Source: Ornithinibacter aureus (GTDB lineage Bacteria > Actinomycetota > Actinomycetes > Actinomycetales > Dermatophilaceae). From it: 64,000 nt of DNA. The position numbers and the translations under genes were made by a program. The notes beneath the pieces are model-generated. The model did not search any database. It saw nothing but the letters and a program-made list of their open reading frames with translations, and was not told the origin of the DNA. The DNA is taken from contig NZ_VMSB01000001.1 in the NCBI RefSeq assembly GCF_009858245.1, positions 992,001 to 1,056,000 on the forward strand, written 5' to 3'. Shown piece by piece: positions 51,776 through 62,780 of this stretch (position 1 is the first letter of the stretch; each line of letters begins with the position of its first letter).

Positions 51776-52078
51776 ATGGCTGCTGGCGACTGGAAGGACA
51801 TGTTCGGCGCCGCGTGCGCCGGCGACGAGGACCTCGTGCTGCACCACCTGGCCCGCGGCGTCGACGTGAACTTCTCGCACGCCGAGTACCAGTCGACCGT
51901 GCTCGTCGCCGTCATCGACCTCGGGCACGAACGGATGGCCCACCTGCTGCTCGACCACGGCGCCGACCCGACCCTGATCTCCGTGCTCGAGGGTCAGACC
52001 CCGCTGCAGGCTGCTCGGGCCCGAGGGCTGACCAGCGTCGTGGAGCGTCTCGTCGCGATGGGCGCCACCGACACCTGA
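51776..52078 (+). CDS. Small ankyrin-repeat protein
   Basis: This 100-aa protein has three ankyrin-like units: DWKDMFGAACAGDEDLVLHHLARGVDVNF, STVLVAVIDLGHERMAHLLLDHGADPTL and GQTPLQAARARGLTSVVERLVAMGAT. These cover the whole protein, so it is a free-standing binding scaffold. It is divergent from the desaturase. Partner unknown. Confidence 0.85.
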   Translation: MAAGDWKDMFGAACAGDEDLVLHHLARGVDVNFSHAEYQSTVLVAVIDLGHERMAHLLLDHGADPTLISVLEGQTPLQAARARGLTSVVERLVAMGATDT

Positions 52079-52185
52079 GGTCTGTGCCGACGTGGGGCGA
52101 AACCTGCGCCGCGTGGGGGCGAGAACTGTTCCGACGCGGGGTGACATGGCGCCGCTCCAGCTCGAACCTGTGAGCCCGGGTACCA

Positions 52186-52251
52186 GTGCTGTCAGGAGTC
52201 CTTGCGCCCGACAAGGAAGTCCTTGCGCGGCGAAAGGTCTCCTGACAGCAC
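52186..52251. repeat. Dispersed hairpin repeat with perfect 13-bp arms
   Basis: GTGCTGTCAGGAG (52186-52198) is the exact complement of CTCCTGACAGCAC (52239-52251). Inside are CCTTGCG and CAAGG words in alternating orientation, the same core as at 45167 and 57884. The 270-base gap 52079-52348 has no gene. Confidence 0.7.
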
Positions 52252-52348
52252 CCCTATGCCCCTCTCTCAGCCTCGAGCAGGGTCGGGTCACCAGCCCCGC
52301 GATGGGCCACCGGAGCACCAAGTCGTCGGCCGCCGAAGCGCCGATCGC

Positions 52349-53824
52349 TCACCAGGGCAGCGGCGCGTCCAGCTCGCGGGTGTCATCGACCGGCGCCCAG
52401 CCCTGCTGCGTCAGCTCGTACTCGGCGCCCGGTCCGTCAGCCGCCAGCGCCGTCACGGCCGCCACCAGCCGGGCCACGTGCTCGGGGGTGCTCGCCAGGC
52501 CGGCACTGACACGAACCGCGCTGTCGTGCTCGTCCGACCCCTCCTCGAGCAGGGTGTCGACGAGGATGTGCGCGCAGAACTTGCCGGCCCGCACCCCGAT
52601 GCCGTGCTCTGCCGACAGCGCCGCCGCCACGAGCTGGCTGTCGAGCCCGTCGACGGTGAACGTCACGACCGGCCCGCGGACGGTGTCCTCACCGAACAGT
52701 GAGTAGGTCTGCACCCCGTCGATGGCCCGCAGGCCGGCGCGCAGGGCCGTCGTGAGTGCAGCCTCGTGGGCGTCGATCGCGGCCCGGTGCTCGCGGATCG
52801 TCGCGCACGCAGCCGCGAGCGCCACGGCGCCGAGCACGTTCGGGCTGCCGGCCTCGTGGCGGGCAGCACCCGTCGCCCAGCGCGTCGCCTCGGCCGTGAC
52901 CTGCGCGGTCGCGCCGCCACCCGCGAGGTAGGGCGCCGCGGCATCCAGCCAGTCGCTGCGCCCGGCAAGCACCCCGGTGCCGAACGGGGCGTGCAGCTTG
53001 TGCCCCGAGAAGGCGACCCAGTCGACGTCGAGCGCCGCGAGGTCGATCGGCCGGTGGGCGGCCGACTGCGCGGCGTCCAGCAGCACGCGCGCGCCGTGGC
53101 GACGGGCGATGGCCGTCAGTGACTCCACCGGCCAGAACTCGCCGGTGACGTTGCTCGCCGCCGTCAGCACGACGAGGGCCTGACGCGGTCGCCGAGCCGT
53201 GCCGGCCGGCAGGTCACGAAGGGCGCTCTCGAGCAGCACCTCGGCGTCGCGGGCGCTGCCGGGCACGGGCAGGCGCACCGTTCCTCGCTTCGGCCACGGC
53301 AGCAGCGTCGCGTGGTGCTCGGAGTTGAACACGATGACGGTGGTGTTGCGCGGCAGGGCCCGGGCCAGCAGGTTCACCGAGTCGGTGGTGCCACGGGTGA
53401 ACACGACGACGTCGTCCTCACGCGCACCGACGAAGCGGGCCACCTCGTCGCGAGCCGCCTCGTAGTGGGCGCTGGTCACCCGCGAGAGCCACCCCGTGCC
53501 GCGGTGGACGCTGGAGTACGTGCGGGTGGCCGACTCCACGGCCTGAGCGACCCGCTCGAACGCAGGCGTGGATGCCGCGTGGTCCAGGTTCGCGTAGTCG
53601 ACCCAGTCTCCGGACAGGGTGGGCACCAGGCCGGCGCGCACCACCGGGGGCAGGCCTGCGTGGTCGAGGCCGGCGGCGCCCCGGTGCGACGGGTGCGACG
53701 GGTGCGCGAGGCGCGCGACGGCATCCGACCCGGTGCGAGGGGCGAGCAGGTCGACGTCGGGGACGGCCCGCAGCCTGGGGCGGCGGTGGATGGAGTGGGA
53801 CTGGGTGCTCGGGGCGATCGACAC
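52349..53824 (-). CDS. PLP-dependent aminotransferase class V, SufS/cysteine-desulfurase-like
   Basis: This 491-aa protein starts at GTG 53824. The fold is class V: DYANLDHAASTPAFERVAQAV, FTRGTTDSVNLLARAL, NSEHHATLLPW, LLDAAQSAAHRPIDLAALDVDWVAFSGHKLHAPFGTGVL with the PLP lysine in SGHKLHAP. The C-terminal region GIGVRAGKFCAH has a Cys near the place of the SufS active-site Cys. No suf partners are nearby and the N-terminal 75 residues are unusual, so a desulfurase function is likely but another class V lyase is possible. Confidence 0.82.
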   Translation of the reverse strand: MSIAPSTQSHSIHRRPRLRAVPDVDLLAPRTGSDAVARLAHPSHPSHRGAAGLDHAGLPPVVRAGLVPTLSGDWVDYANLDHAASTPAFERVAQAVESATRTYSSVHRGTGWLSRVTSAHYEAARDEVARFVGAREDDVVVFTRGTTDSVNLLARALPRNTTVIVFNSEHHATLLPWPKRGTVRLPVPGSARDAEVLLESALRDLPAGTARRPRQALVVLTAASNVTGEFWPVESLTAIARRHGARVLLDAAQSAAHRPIDLAALDVDWVAFSGHKLHAPFGTGVLAGRSDWLDAAAPYLAGGGATAQVTAEATRWATGAARHEAGSPNVLGAVALAAACATIREHRAAIDAHEAALTTALRAGLRAIDGVQTYSLFGEDTVRGPVVTFTVDGLDSQLVAAALSAEHGIGVRAGKFCAHILVDTLLEEGSDEHDSAVRVSAGLASTPEHVARLVAAVTALAADGPGAEYELTQQGWAPVDDTRELDAPLPW

Positions 53825-54158
53825 GATGGAGGTCTCCGTCGGGACTGTGGACCTCGGGTGACCCCGTGATCCGCGCTTGCCGGCGCCGGTTTCGACGTCG
53901 ACCAGGTCGTCACCCGGAGCACCCCACCGCGGAAGGAGGGTTGCTGACCAACGAGCCGGGGCTTGTCGCTGGCACTCATGACCTACGTGGGCAAGCGTAG
54001 AAGCGGATGCCGCGCCACGGCATCCCGGGTCCACGTCGCGAGATGTGCAGCCGGGCAGGGCATCCGCCGCACGTTTCGCAGCTGAGCAGAGCCGAGGCGC
54101 AACTTCCCCCGGCAACGCCCTACTTCACCCGGGAAGCCTTGTCGGGTGAGGATCGGGA

Positions 54159-54177
54159 TTATCGGGTCACCCGATAA
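54159..54177. terminator. Palindromic hairpin beyond leuS
   Basis: TTATCGGG-TCA-CCCGATAA is a near-perfect palindrome 21 bases beyond the leuS stop (minus strand). Another stem, GGATGCCG-N5-CGGCATCC, is at 54004-54024. The rest of the 373-base gap 53825-54197 shows no gene. Confidence 0.6.
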
Positions 54178-54197
54178 ACCTCCGGGGTGGGGGCGCG

Positions 54198-57140
<2,943 letters not shown>

Positions 57141-57193
57141 CTCGTCCTCGTTCGTCGTGTCGTCGTGCGCTGGTGCTCGGTGGTGCGCTCATG

Positions 57194-57217
57194 AAAAAAC
57201 CCCTCGCTCAGGAGGGG
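57194..57217 (-). terminator. Intrinsic terminator/attenuator in the leuS leader
   Basis: On the minus strand CCCCTC-CTGAGC-GAGGGG is followed by six T's (57199-57194), a textbook intrinsic terminator. It sits 54 bases before the leuS start and 30 bases after the Leu leader peptide, so it is an attenuator rather than the end of another gene. Confidence 0.85.
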
Positions 57218-57246
57218 TCGCCGCGCGGCTGGGGTGGCCGTCGCGG

Positions 57247-57273
57247 CTAGGTAAGCAGGAGCACCGTGGTCAC
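57247..57273 (-). CDS. leuS leader peptide (VTTVLLLT)
   Basis: An eight-codon frame GTG-ACC-ACG-GTG-CTC-CTG-CTT-ACC-TAG has three successive Leu codons, all different. It stands just upstream of the attenuator hairpin. Lack of charged tRNA-Leu would stall the ribosome at these codons and favour an antiterminator, raising LeuS. A -10-like TACCCT lies about nine bases before the GTG, so the leader may be translated leaderless. Confidence 0.8.
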   Translation of the reverse strand: MTTVLLLT

Positions 57274-57336
57274 CGGGTCAGGGTATCGCAGCGGGTGGGT
57301 CGAGGCCGCCACCGTCAGGCCAGCAGGCCGCCACCG

Positions 57337-57714
57337 TCAGGTCAGCAGGCCGGCGACGATCAGGGCCTGCGCGCCGTGGTAGGTCAGCATCGTCACGGGG
57401 CGGGTCCACGATCGGGGCTCGACGAAGCGGCCCAGGGCCAGCACCGTGTCGCTGACGACGAACAGGCTCACGCCGAGCCCGACGAGCAGCAGCCCGGTGG
57501 CCCAGCCGATGACCGCCATGGCGCCGATGACGAGCATGTAGGCGGCAACGGCGCCGGCTCCCGCGAGCGCCGCCACGGCCAGCAGGGTGAGCATCGCGGC
57601 GGGTTTGGTGATCCGTTCGACATCACGCCGGTCGCGCACGACCGCCCAGAGGTTGGTGGCCATGATGGCGGCAGTGAGCAGCGCTGCCAGGCCGATGCCG
57701 AGCGATGCGCTCAC
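57337..57714 (-). CDS. Short YhhN/TMEM86-like membrane protein
   Basis: This 125-aa protein has four hydrophobic helices. The start (ITKPAAMLTLLAVAAL) and end (VVSDTVLALGRF...TMLTYHGAQALIVAGLL) match the first and last parts of YhhN-family proteins (lysoplasmalogenase-like, about 210 aa), but the middle with its conserved GD and FxxGH region seems missing. Either an internal deletion or a distinct short relative. Start ATG 57714. Confidence 0.6.
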   Translation of the reverse strand: MSASLGIGLAALLTAAIMATNLWAVVRDRRDVERITKPAAMLTLLAVAALAGAGAVAAYMLVIGAMAVIGWATGLLLVGLGVSLFVVSDTVLALGRFVEPRSWTRPVTMLTYHGAQALIVAGLLT

Positions 57715-57865
57715 TGGGACCTCGTCGCGGCGCGAGGCGCCGTCGTCGCGGGTGCGGAAGGTGCGGGCATGCGCCGCATCATGGCACCCCGGCCGGTGAA
57801 CGTCTCTCGGTGTGCGGGGTTGACTGGAGCCGGTCGCGTCCGACGTTTCCTGAGAGCCGACCCCT

Positions 57866-58079
57866 GGGTACCTCGTGGAGAGTCCTTTCGCATCGCAAGG
57901 AATCCCTCACATCGAGCAAGCACCTCCCCAGATTCGGCCGCAGACCGGCGCACCCTTGCGCGTCGCAAGGAATCCCTTGACCCGGGCAACGACGTCCACA
58001 CAAACCTCGCGCGACCGCCACACCCCTTGCGCGTCGCAAGGAATCCCTTCGCCGGCGCAAGGACGCTGGGCGAGGTACC
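57866..58079. repeat. Three-unit hairpin repeat array framed by an inverted repeat
   Basis: Three copies of CCTTGCG-N3-CGCAAGG-AATCCCT (first copy CCTTTCG) start at 57884, 57954 and 58025, spaced 70 and 71 bases. GGTACCTCG (57867) and CGAGGTACC (58071) frame the array. The region between the YhhN-like gene and the MarR gene (57715-58315) holds no supported gene. Confidence 0.75.
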
Positions 58080-58315
58080 TACTCCCGGGCTCTCAGAATT
58101 CGCACCACTCTCGCACCAGCCATGCGCCCCCCGCCCCCGGCCCGAACCCACCGGTACCAGCCACCAGCGCACTCCGGCGCCCACAGCCACCGTTTCCACC
58201 CGCTGCCTCCTGGTCGGCATCGGCATCCACCCATCTGAGGCTGTGGACAACCGCAAACTCGCCTCCGCGCCGAGTGATGATGGCCCAACGCACAACGAAC
58301 CGGGGGGAGCCGACC

Positions 58316-58885
58316 ATGCCGAGGAAGGGCAAAGACTGGGCACGCAGCCGGAGCATCGGGCCCGGCGAACGTGAGTGGAACGAACCCTGGGAACGCCTGC
58401 GCCACCACCTCGTCGAGCGCCACGGCGAACGTGTCGACATCGCACGCCGGCTCGAGCGGCCCGACCCCGAGGACCTCCGCAACCTCGCCATCCTGACCCG
58501 GCAGGCCAGCGCGGCCATGGATGCCGACGTGGCACGGCTCCTCGCCACGGCCACTCCACAGCTCACCCCCATGGAACTCGACACCCTGCGGCGAATCGCT
58601 GACAAGCCCTCCTACGGCGTCAACCTCGCCGAGTACCTGCGCATCTCGACGGTGCGCGTGTGTCGCATCCTGAACCGCCTCGAGGAGGCCGGTCTCACGG
58701 TGCGCAGCGGGACCTACCTCGACGGCCGCGTCCGCCGGGCTGACATCACCGAGGATGGTCGCGACTACCTCGACACGGTCAACACCATGCTCCAGGACCT
58801 CGCCCACCAGTGGCTCGACGAGGTCGACGACGGGGCCGAACGTGCCCTCGTCCCGCTCGTCGCCACCCTGGCCGACCTCACCTGA
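58316..58885 (+). CDS. MarR-type winged-helix regulator
   Basis: This 189-aa protein starts at ATG 58316 behind GGGGGGAG. A basic N-terminus (MPRKGKDWARSRS) and a helical segment lead to the winged helix: LTPMELDTLRRIADKPSYGVNLAEYLRISTVRVCRILNRLEEAGLTVRSGTYLDGRVRRADITEDGRDYLD, where STVRVCRILNRLEEAGL is the recognition helix and wing entry. The dimer helices at the end (LVPLVATLADL) fit MarR. It converges on the monooxygenase gene with a 4-base gap. Confidence 0.82.
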   Translation: MPRKGKDWARSRSIGPGEREWNEPWERLRHHLVERHGERVDIARRLERPDPEDLRNLAILTRQASAAMDADVARLLATATPQLTPMELDTLRRIADKPSYGVNLAEYLRISTVRVCRILNRLEEAGLTVRSGTYLDGRVRRADITEDGRDYLDTVNTMLQDLAHQWLDEVDDGAERALVPLVATLADLT

Positions 58886-58889
58886 TCGC

Positions 58890-60353
58890 TCACCTGAGCT
58901 CCAGGTGCCCGTCGTCGATCCGGCCGAGCCGCATGACCGCGAGGTCGTAGACGTAGCTCTGCACGACCTTCCACGGCCGACGCCTGCCCTGCTTGGGCAG
59001 CAGGTGCGCCGAGCGCTGCACGTACCCCGACGTCAGGTCGAGCATCGGCGCATCCACCGGGTCGCTCTCGCGGTAGCGCGGCGTCGCGACCGACAACCCG
59101 CGCCGGTCCAGGTGCCGCACCAGCGAGCAGAACCACCGCGCAGACAGGTCCGCACGCAACGTCCAGCTCGCGTTGGTGTAGCCGACGGCCATGGCCATGT
59201 TCGGCACGTCCGAGAGCATCAGCCCCTTGTAGACGTGACCGCTCGACACATCGACCTCCGCCCCGTCGACGAACACCCGCGCTCCCCCGCCGAACTCCAT
59301 CTCCAGCCCGGTCGCCGTCACGATGACGTCCGCCGGCAGGTGCTCGCCACCGGCAAGCCGGATGCCGTCGCGCTCGAACGCGTCGATGCTCGCCGTCACG
59401 ACACTCGCCCGCCCGTCGCCGAGCACCCTGAACAGGTCGCCGTCCGCAGCGGCGCACAGGCGCTGGTCCCAGGGGTCGTACGTCGGGGTGAAGTGCTCCT
59501 CCACCGGATAGCCGGCGGGCAGCGCCCGCTCCATCCGTCGGCGCAGGAGGCGACGCCCGGCATCCGGATACCGCCGCAGCACCTGGTAGCCGAGGGTGGA
59601 CAGTGCGACGTTCTTGCCGCGCACGACGCGGTGCGCCACGGCATCCGGCATCACCTGCCGAACCCGGGTGGCCACGGGGTCGCGGCTGGGCACCGCCGCC
59701 ACGTAACTCGGGCTGCGCTGGAGCATGGTGACGTGCGCGGCCCCCGCCTCGACCAGCGCCGGCACCAGGGTCACGGCCGTCGCGCCGCTGCCGATGACGA
59801 CGACCCGCCTGCCCTGCACCGACAGGTCCTGCGGCCACGCCTGCGGGTGGATGACCGGGCCGTCGAACAGCCCTTGACCGGGGAAGTCGACGACGTGCCC
59901 GCGCTCGTAGGAGTAGTAGCCCGTCGCGAGGTAGACCAGCCGCGCCGTGTGCCGCACCGTCCCGGCATCCGTGCGTGCCGTCACCGTCCAGCGTGCGTCA
60001 GCCGACGACCAGTCGAGCCGCTCGACCCGCTGCCCGTGGTGGATGCGCTCGGTGACCCCGAACTCGCGCGCCGTGTCCTGCACGTACTGCCGGATCTGCT
60101 CCCCGGACGCCAGGGACGCCTCCCCCCGCCAGGGCCGGAACGGGAAGCCGAGGGTGTACATGTCGGAGTCGGACCGGATGCCGGGGTAGCGGAACAGGTC
60201 CCACGTGCCGCCGACGGCATCCCGCGACTCGAGCACGGCCCAGGCGGTGCCCGGACAGTGCATGCCCAACCGGGCGCCGACGTCGACCCCGGCGATGCCA
60301 GCACCCACGACGAGGACGTCGACATCGAGGGGGCGGGCGTGCGGGGGTGACAC
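58890..60353 (-). CDS. Flavin-dependent monooxygenase, Baeyer-Villiger type (EthA-like)
   Basis: This 487-aa enzyme has FAD-binding DVLVVGAGIAGVDVGARL (about residues 11-28), GGTWDLFRYPGIRSDSDMYTLGFPF, the Baeyer-Villiger fingerprint FPGQGLFDGPVIHPQAWP (an FxGxxxH-like block, with HPQAWP) and the NADPH motif VVVIGSGATAVTLVPAL (about 185-201). It would oxidise a ketone, sulfide or amine; the substrate is unknown. Confidence 0.9.
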   Translation of the reverse strand: MSPPHARPLDVDVLVVGAGIAGVDVGARLGMHCPGTAWAVLESRDAVGGTWDLFRYPGIRSDSDMYTLGFPFRPWRGEASLASGEQIRQYVQDTAREFGVTERIHHGQRVERLDWSSADARWTVTARTDAGTVRHTARLVYLATGYYSYERGHVVDFPGQGLFDGPVIHPQAWPQDLSVQGRRVVVIGSGATAVTLVPALVEAGAAHVTMLQRSPSYVAAVPSRDPVATRVRQVMPDAVAHRVVRGKNVALSTLGYQVLRRYPDAGRRLLRRRMERALPAGYPVEEHFTPTYDPWDQRLCAAADGDLFRVLGDGRASVVTASIDAFERDGIRLAGGEHLPADVIVTATGLEMEFGGGARVFVDGAEVDVSSGHVYKGLMLSDVPNMAMAVGYTNASWTLRADLSARWFCSLVRHLDRRGLSVATPRYRESDPVDAPMLDLTSGYVQRSAHLLPKQGRRRPWKVVQSYVYDLAVMRLGRIDDGHLELR

Positions 60354-60450
60354 CGGGTCAGCGTATTTCGCCTCGGAGCGTGTCGAACCTCGCGCCCACC
60401 GGGGGCGTCACGACTGCGTGCGCGTCGGTGCCTCGTGTGACGATGACCTC

Positions 60451-60942
60451 ATGACCACTCTCTCCGACTTCAGCGCCACGACCCTCACCGGACAGGTGCG
60501 CAACCTCTCCGACTACGCCGGCCAGGTCGTCCTCGTCGTCAACACGGCCAGCAAGTGCGGCCTGACGCCCCAGTACGAAGGCCTCGAGGCCCTCTACCAG
60601 GAGTTCAAGGACGACGGCCTCGTCGTGCTCGGCTTCCCCTGCAACCAGTTCGGCAGCCAGGAGCCCGGCACCGAGGACGAGATCGGCGAGTTCTGCCAGA
60701 TGAACTACGGCGTGAGCTTCCCGATGTTCGCGAAGATCGACGTCAACGGCGACGACACGCACCCGCTCTTCGAGTGGCTGAAGGCGGAGACCAAGGGCCT
60801 GCTCGGTGGCCGGGTGAAGTGGAACTTCACGAAGTTCCTCGTCGGCCGCGACGGTCAGCCGATCAGCCGCTACGCGCCGACGACCGAGCCCGGTGACCTC
60901 GCCGACGACATCCGCGCAGCCCTGGCCGACAAGGCGGCATGA
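60451..60942 (+). CDS. Glutathione peroxidase family (thioredoxin-linked peroxidase)
   Basis: This 163-aa peroxidase has the family blocks VVNTASKCGLTPQYEGLEALYQ with the peroxidatic Cys in SKCGLT (about residue 36), FPCNQFGSQEPG with a second Cys (about 70) and VKWNFTKFLVGRDG (Trp/Asn of the catalytic tetrad). Bacterial members use thioredoxin. Its stop overlaps the next gene (ATGA). Confidence 0.93.
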   Translation: MTTLSDFSATTLTGQVRNLSDYAGQVVLVVNTASKCGLTPQYEGLEALYQEFKDDGLVVLGFPCNQFGSQEPGTEDEIGEFCQMNYGVSFPMFAKIDVNGDDTHPLFEWLKAETKGLLGGRVKWNFTKFLVGRDGQPISRYAPTTEPGDLADDIRAALADKAA

Positions 60943-62087
60943 GCTCCTGGCTCATCCTCATCCCGCTCGGGGTCTTCGGGGGCTTCATCGCCTTCGTGTG
61001 GCACCGTCTGGCGATCGCCCCCGGGTGGCGCCGCCGTTGGGTGAGGTATGTCGTGGCGGCGGTCCTCGTCGTGCTCACGGTGTTCGCGTTCGCCGGGTTC
61101 GACGTCTGGGGTGGCTCGTTCACGCCCGCCCAGATGCGGCCGGTGGCCTGGCTCGGCCAGGCGTTCCTCGCCAGCTGTCTCTACCTCTTCCTCGGACTCG
61201 TCCCGGTGTGGCTCGCGAGCGTCGCGATCTGGCTGGTGGGCTGGCGCCACGACGACCACGGCCGCTCCGCCCGGCGTCGCCTGAACGCGATCGCGTCGCC
61301 CCTCGTGGCGGCCGTCGCGGTCGGGGTCACCGCCTACGGGGCGGTCGAGGCAGCCAATCCGAGCGTGAGTCAGTTCGAGCTGGCCTCCCCGCAGCTGCCG
61401 GCGCAGTTCGACGGGGCCAAGGTCGCCCTGATCACCGACGTGCACGCGGGGGCGGTGCGCAGCGCTGCCTTCACCCAGCAGGTCGTCGACCTGGTCAACG
61501 AGCAGGAGCCCGACCTCATCGTGCTGGCCGGCGACCTCGTCGACGGCACGGCCGAGCGTTACGCCCCGGAGCTCGCGCCACTGGCCGACCTGCGCGCCCC
61601 GCTGGGTGTCTTCGCCACGACGGGCAACCACGAGATGTTCGAGGACACCGTCAACTGGGTGTCGGCGTTCGAGGACGTCGGCCTGGTCGTGCTGGGCAAC
61701 GAGTCCGTGCCGCTGGAGCGCGGTGGGGCGACCATGGTGCTCGCGGGTGTTCACGACGCCATCGGTGAAGGGGTCTTCGCACCCGACTACGACGCTGCCC
61801 TGGCCGGCGTCGACCCCGAAGGCTTCACGCTGCTCGCGGCCCACCAGCCGTTGCAGGCCTTCGAGGTCGAGGGCCGCGGCGTCGACCTCCAGGTCTCCGG
61901 GCACACCCACGGCGGTCAGATGTGGCCGATCAACTACCTCGTGCCCCTTCAGCAGCCGATGCTCGAGGGCCGCGGCGACGTCGCCGGCACCCCCGTCATC
62001 ACCTCGCGTGGTGCCGGGGCGTGGGGGCCGGCGATCCGGGTGGCCGCTCCCCCCGAGGTTCCGATCATCACCCTGAAGCGGTCGTGA
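60939..62087 (+). CDS. Membrane-bound metallophosphoesterase
   Basis: This 382-aa protein has four membrane helices (residues about 1-130) followed by a calcineurin-type domain: ALITDVHAGAV (D-x-H), LAGDLVDG (GDxxD), TTGNHEMF (GNH), LLAAHQP and SGHTHGGQ (GHxH). These are the five metal-binding blocks. It resembles YaeI/YkuE-like phosphodiesterases. ATG 60939 overlaps the peroxidase stop; the substrate is unknown. Confidence 0.9.
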   Translation: MSSWLILIPLGVFGGFIAFVWHRLAIAPGWRRRWVRYVVAAVLVVLTVFAFAGFDVWGGSFTPAQMRPVAWLGQAFLASCLYLFLGLVPVWLASVAIWLVGWRHDDHGRSARRRLNAIASPLVAAVAVGVTAYGAVEAANPSVSQFELASPQLPAQFDGAKVALITDVHAGAVRSAAFTQQVVDLVNEQEPDLIVLAGDLVDGTAERYAPELAPLADLRAPLGVFATTGNHEMFEDTVNWVSAFEDVGLVVLGNESVPLERGGATMVLAGVHDAIGEGVFAPDYDAALAGVDPEGFTLLAAHQPLQAFEVEGRGVDLQVSGHTHGGQMWPINYLVPLQQPMLEGRGDVAGTPVITSRGAGAWGPAIRVAAPPEVPIITLKRS

Positions 62088-62134
62088 GCGGTGCCGCGCG
62101 CTGACCAGCGTCCGGCCGTGACCGGCATCCGGCC

Positions 62135-62740
62135 GTGAGCGAGCCCGGAATCGTCGTCGGTGACGACGGGCTCGCTCGGCCCGCGTGGGCATCGGTCGAC
62201 CCGCTGCTGCGGGAGTACTACGACACCGAGTGGGGGATGCCGGTGCGCGACGAACGCGGGATGTTCGAGCGGCTGTCCCTCGAGGCCTTCCAGTCGGGGC
62301 TGTCGTGGGCGACGATCCTGCGCAAGCGACCGGCCTTCCGCGAGGCGTTCGCCGGCTTCGACCCCAAGGCCGTCGCCGCGTTCGACGACCGCGACGTCGA
62401 GCGCCTCATGGGTGACGCCGGGATCGTCCGCAACCGCGCGAAGGTCGCCGCGACGATCACCAACGCCCGGGCCACCCTCGCGCTGCGCGACGACCCCGAG
62501 GGCGACCTGGCCGCGTTCGTGTGGTCCTTCCAGCCGGCGGCCACCCCGCGGCCCCGCACCATGGCCGAGGTGCCGACCTCGGCGCCGGAGTCGGTGGCCC
62601 TGTCCAAGGCCCTGAAGCGCAAGGGGTTCACCTTCGTCGGGCCGACGACGATGTGGGCGCTCATGGAGGCCATCGGCATCGTCGACACCCACCTGCTCGG
62701 CTCCCACCGGCGCGGCACCAGCGGCATCTGGCCGCAGTAG
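62135..62740 (+). CDS. tag: DNA-3-methyladenine glycosylase I, zinc-ligand-poor variant
   Basis: This enzyme excises 3-methyladenine from DNA. The 201-aa protein follows E. coli Tag through DPLLREYYDTEWGMPVRDERGMFERLSLEAFQSGLSWATIL (with the catalytic Glu in LEAFQSGLSW), AGIVRNRAKVAA, FVWSF and ALKRKGFTFVGPTTMWALMEAIGIVDTH. The zinc ligands known from E. coli (Cys4, His17, Cys179) are replaced by Pro/Ala, Tyr and Ser; only the His of VDTH remains. GTG 62135 is the start. Confidence 0.9.
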   Translation: MSEPGIVVGDDGLARPAWASVDPLLREYYDTEWGMPVRDERGMFERLSLEAFQSGLSWATILRKRPAFREAFAGFDPKAVAAFDDRDVERLMGDAGIVRNRAKVAATITNARATLALRDDPEGDLAAFVWSFQPAATPRPRTMAEVPTSAPESVALSKALKRKGFTFVGPTTMWALMEAIGIVDTHLLGSHRRGTSGIWPQ

Positions 62741-62780
62741 CCACCGACGACCGCCTGGAGCACCGGCACGTGGGCGACCG

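Noticed and set aside
57141-57300. T-box riboswitch before leuS
   Set aside because: The leader is too short and lacks a T-box sequence; a Leu leader peptide with a terminator explains it.
57866-58079. Regular repeats resembling a short CRISPR array
   Set aside because: Only three copies, each itself a tight palindrome, with 45-bp intervals and no cas genes; a REP-like family fits better.
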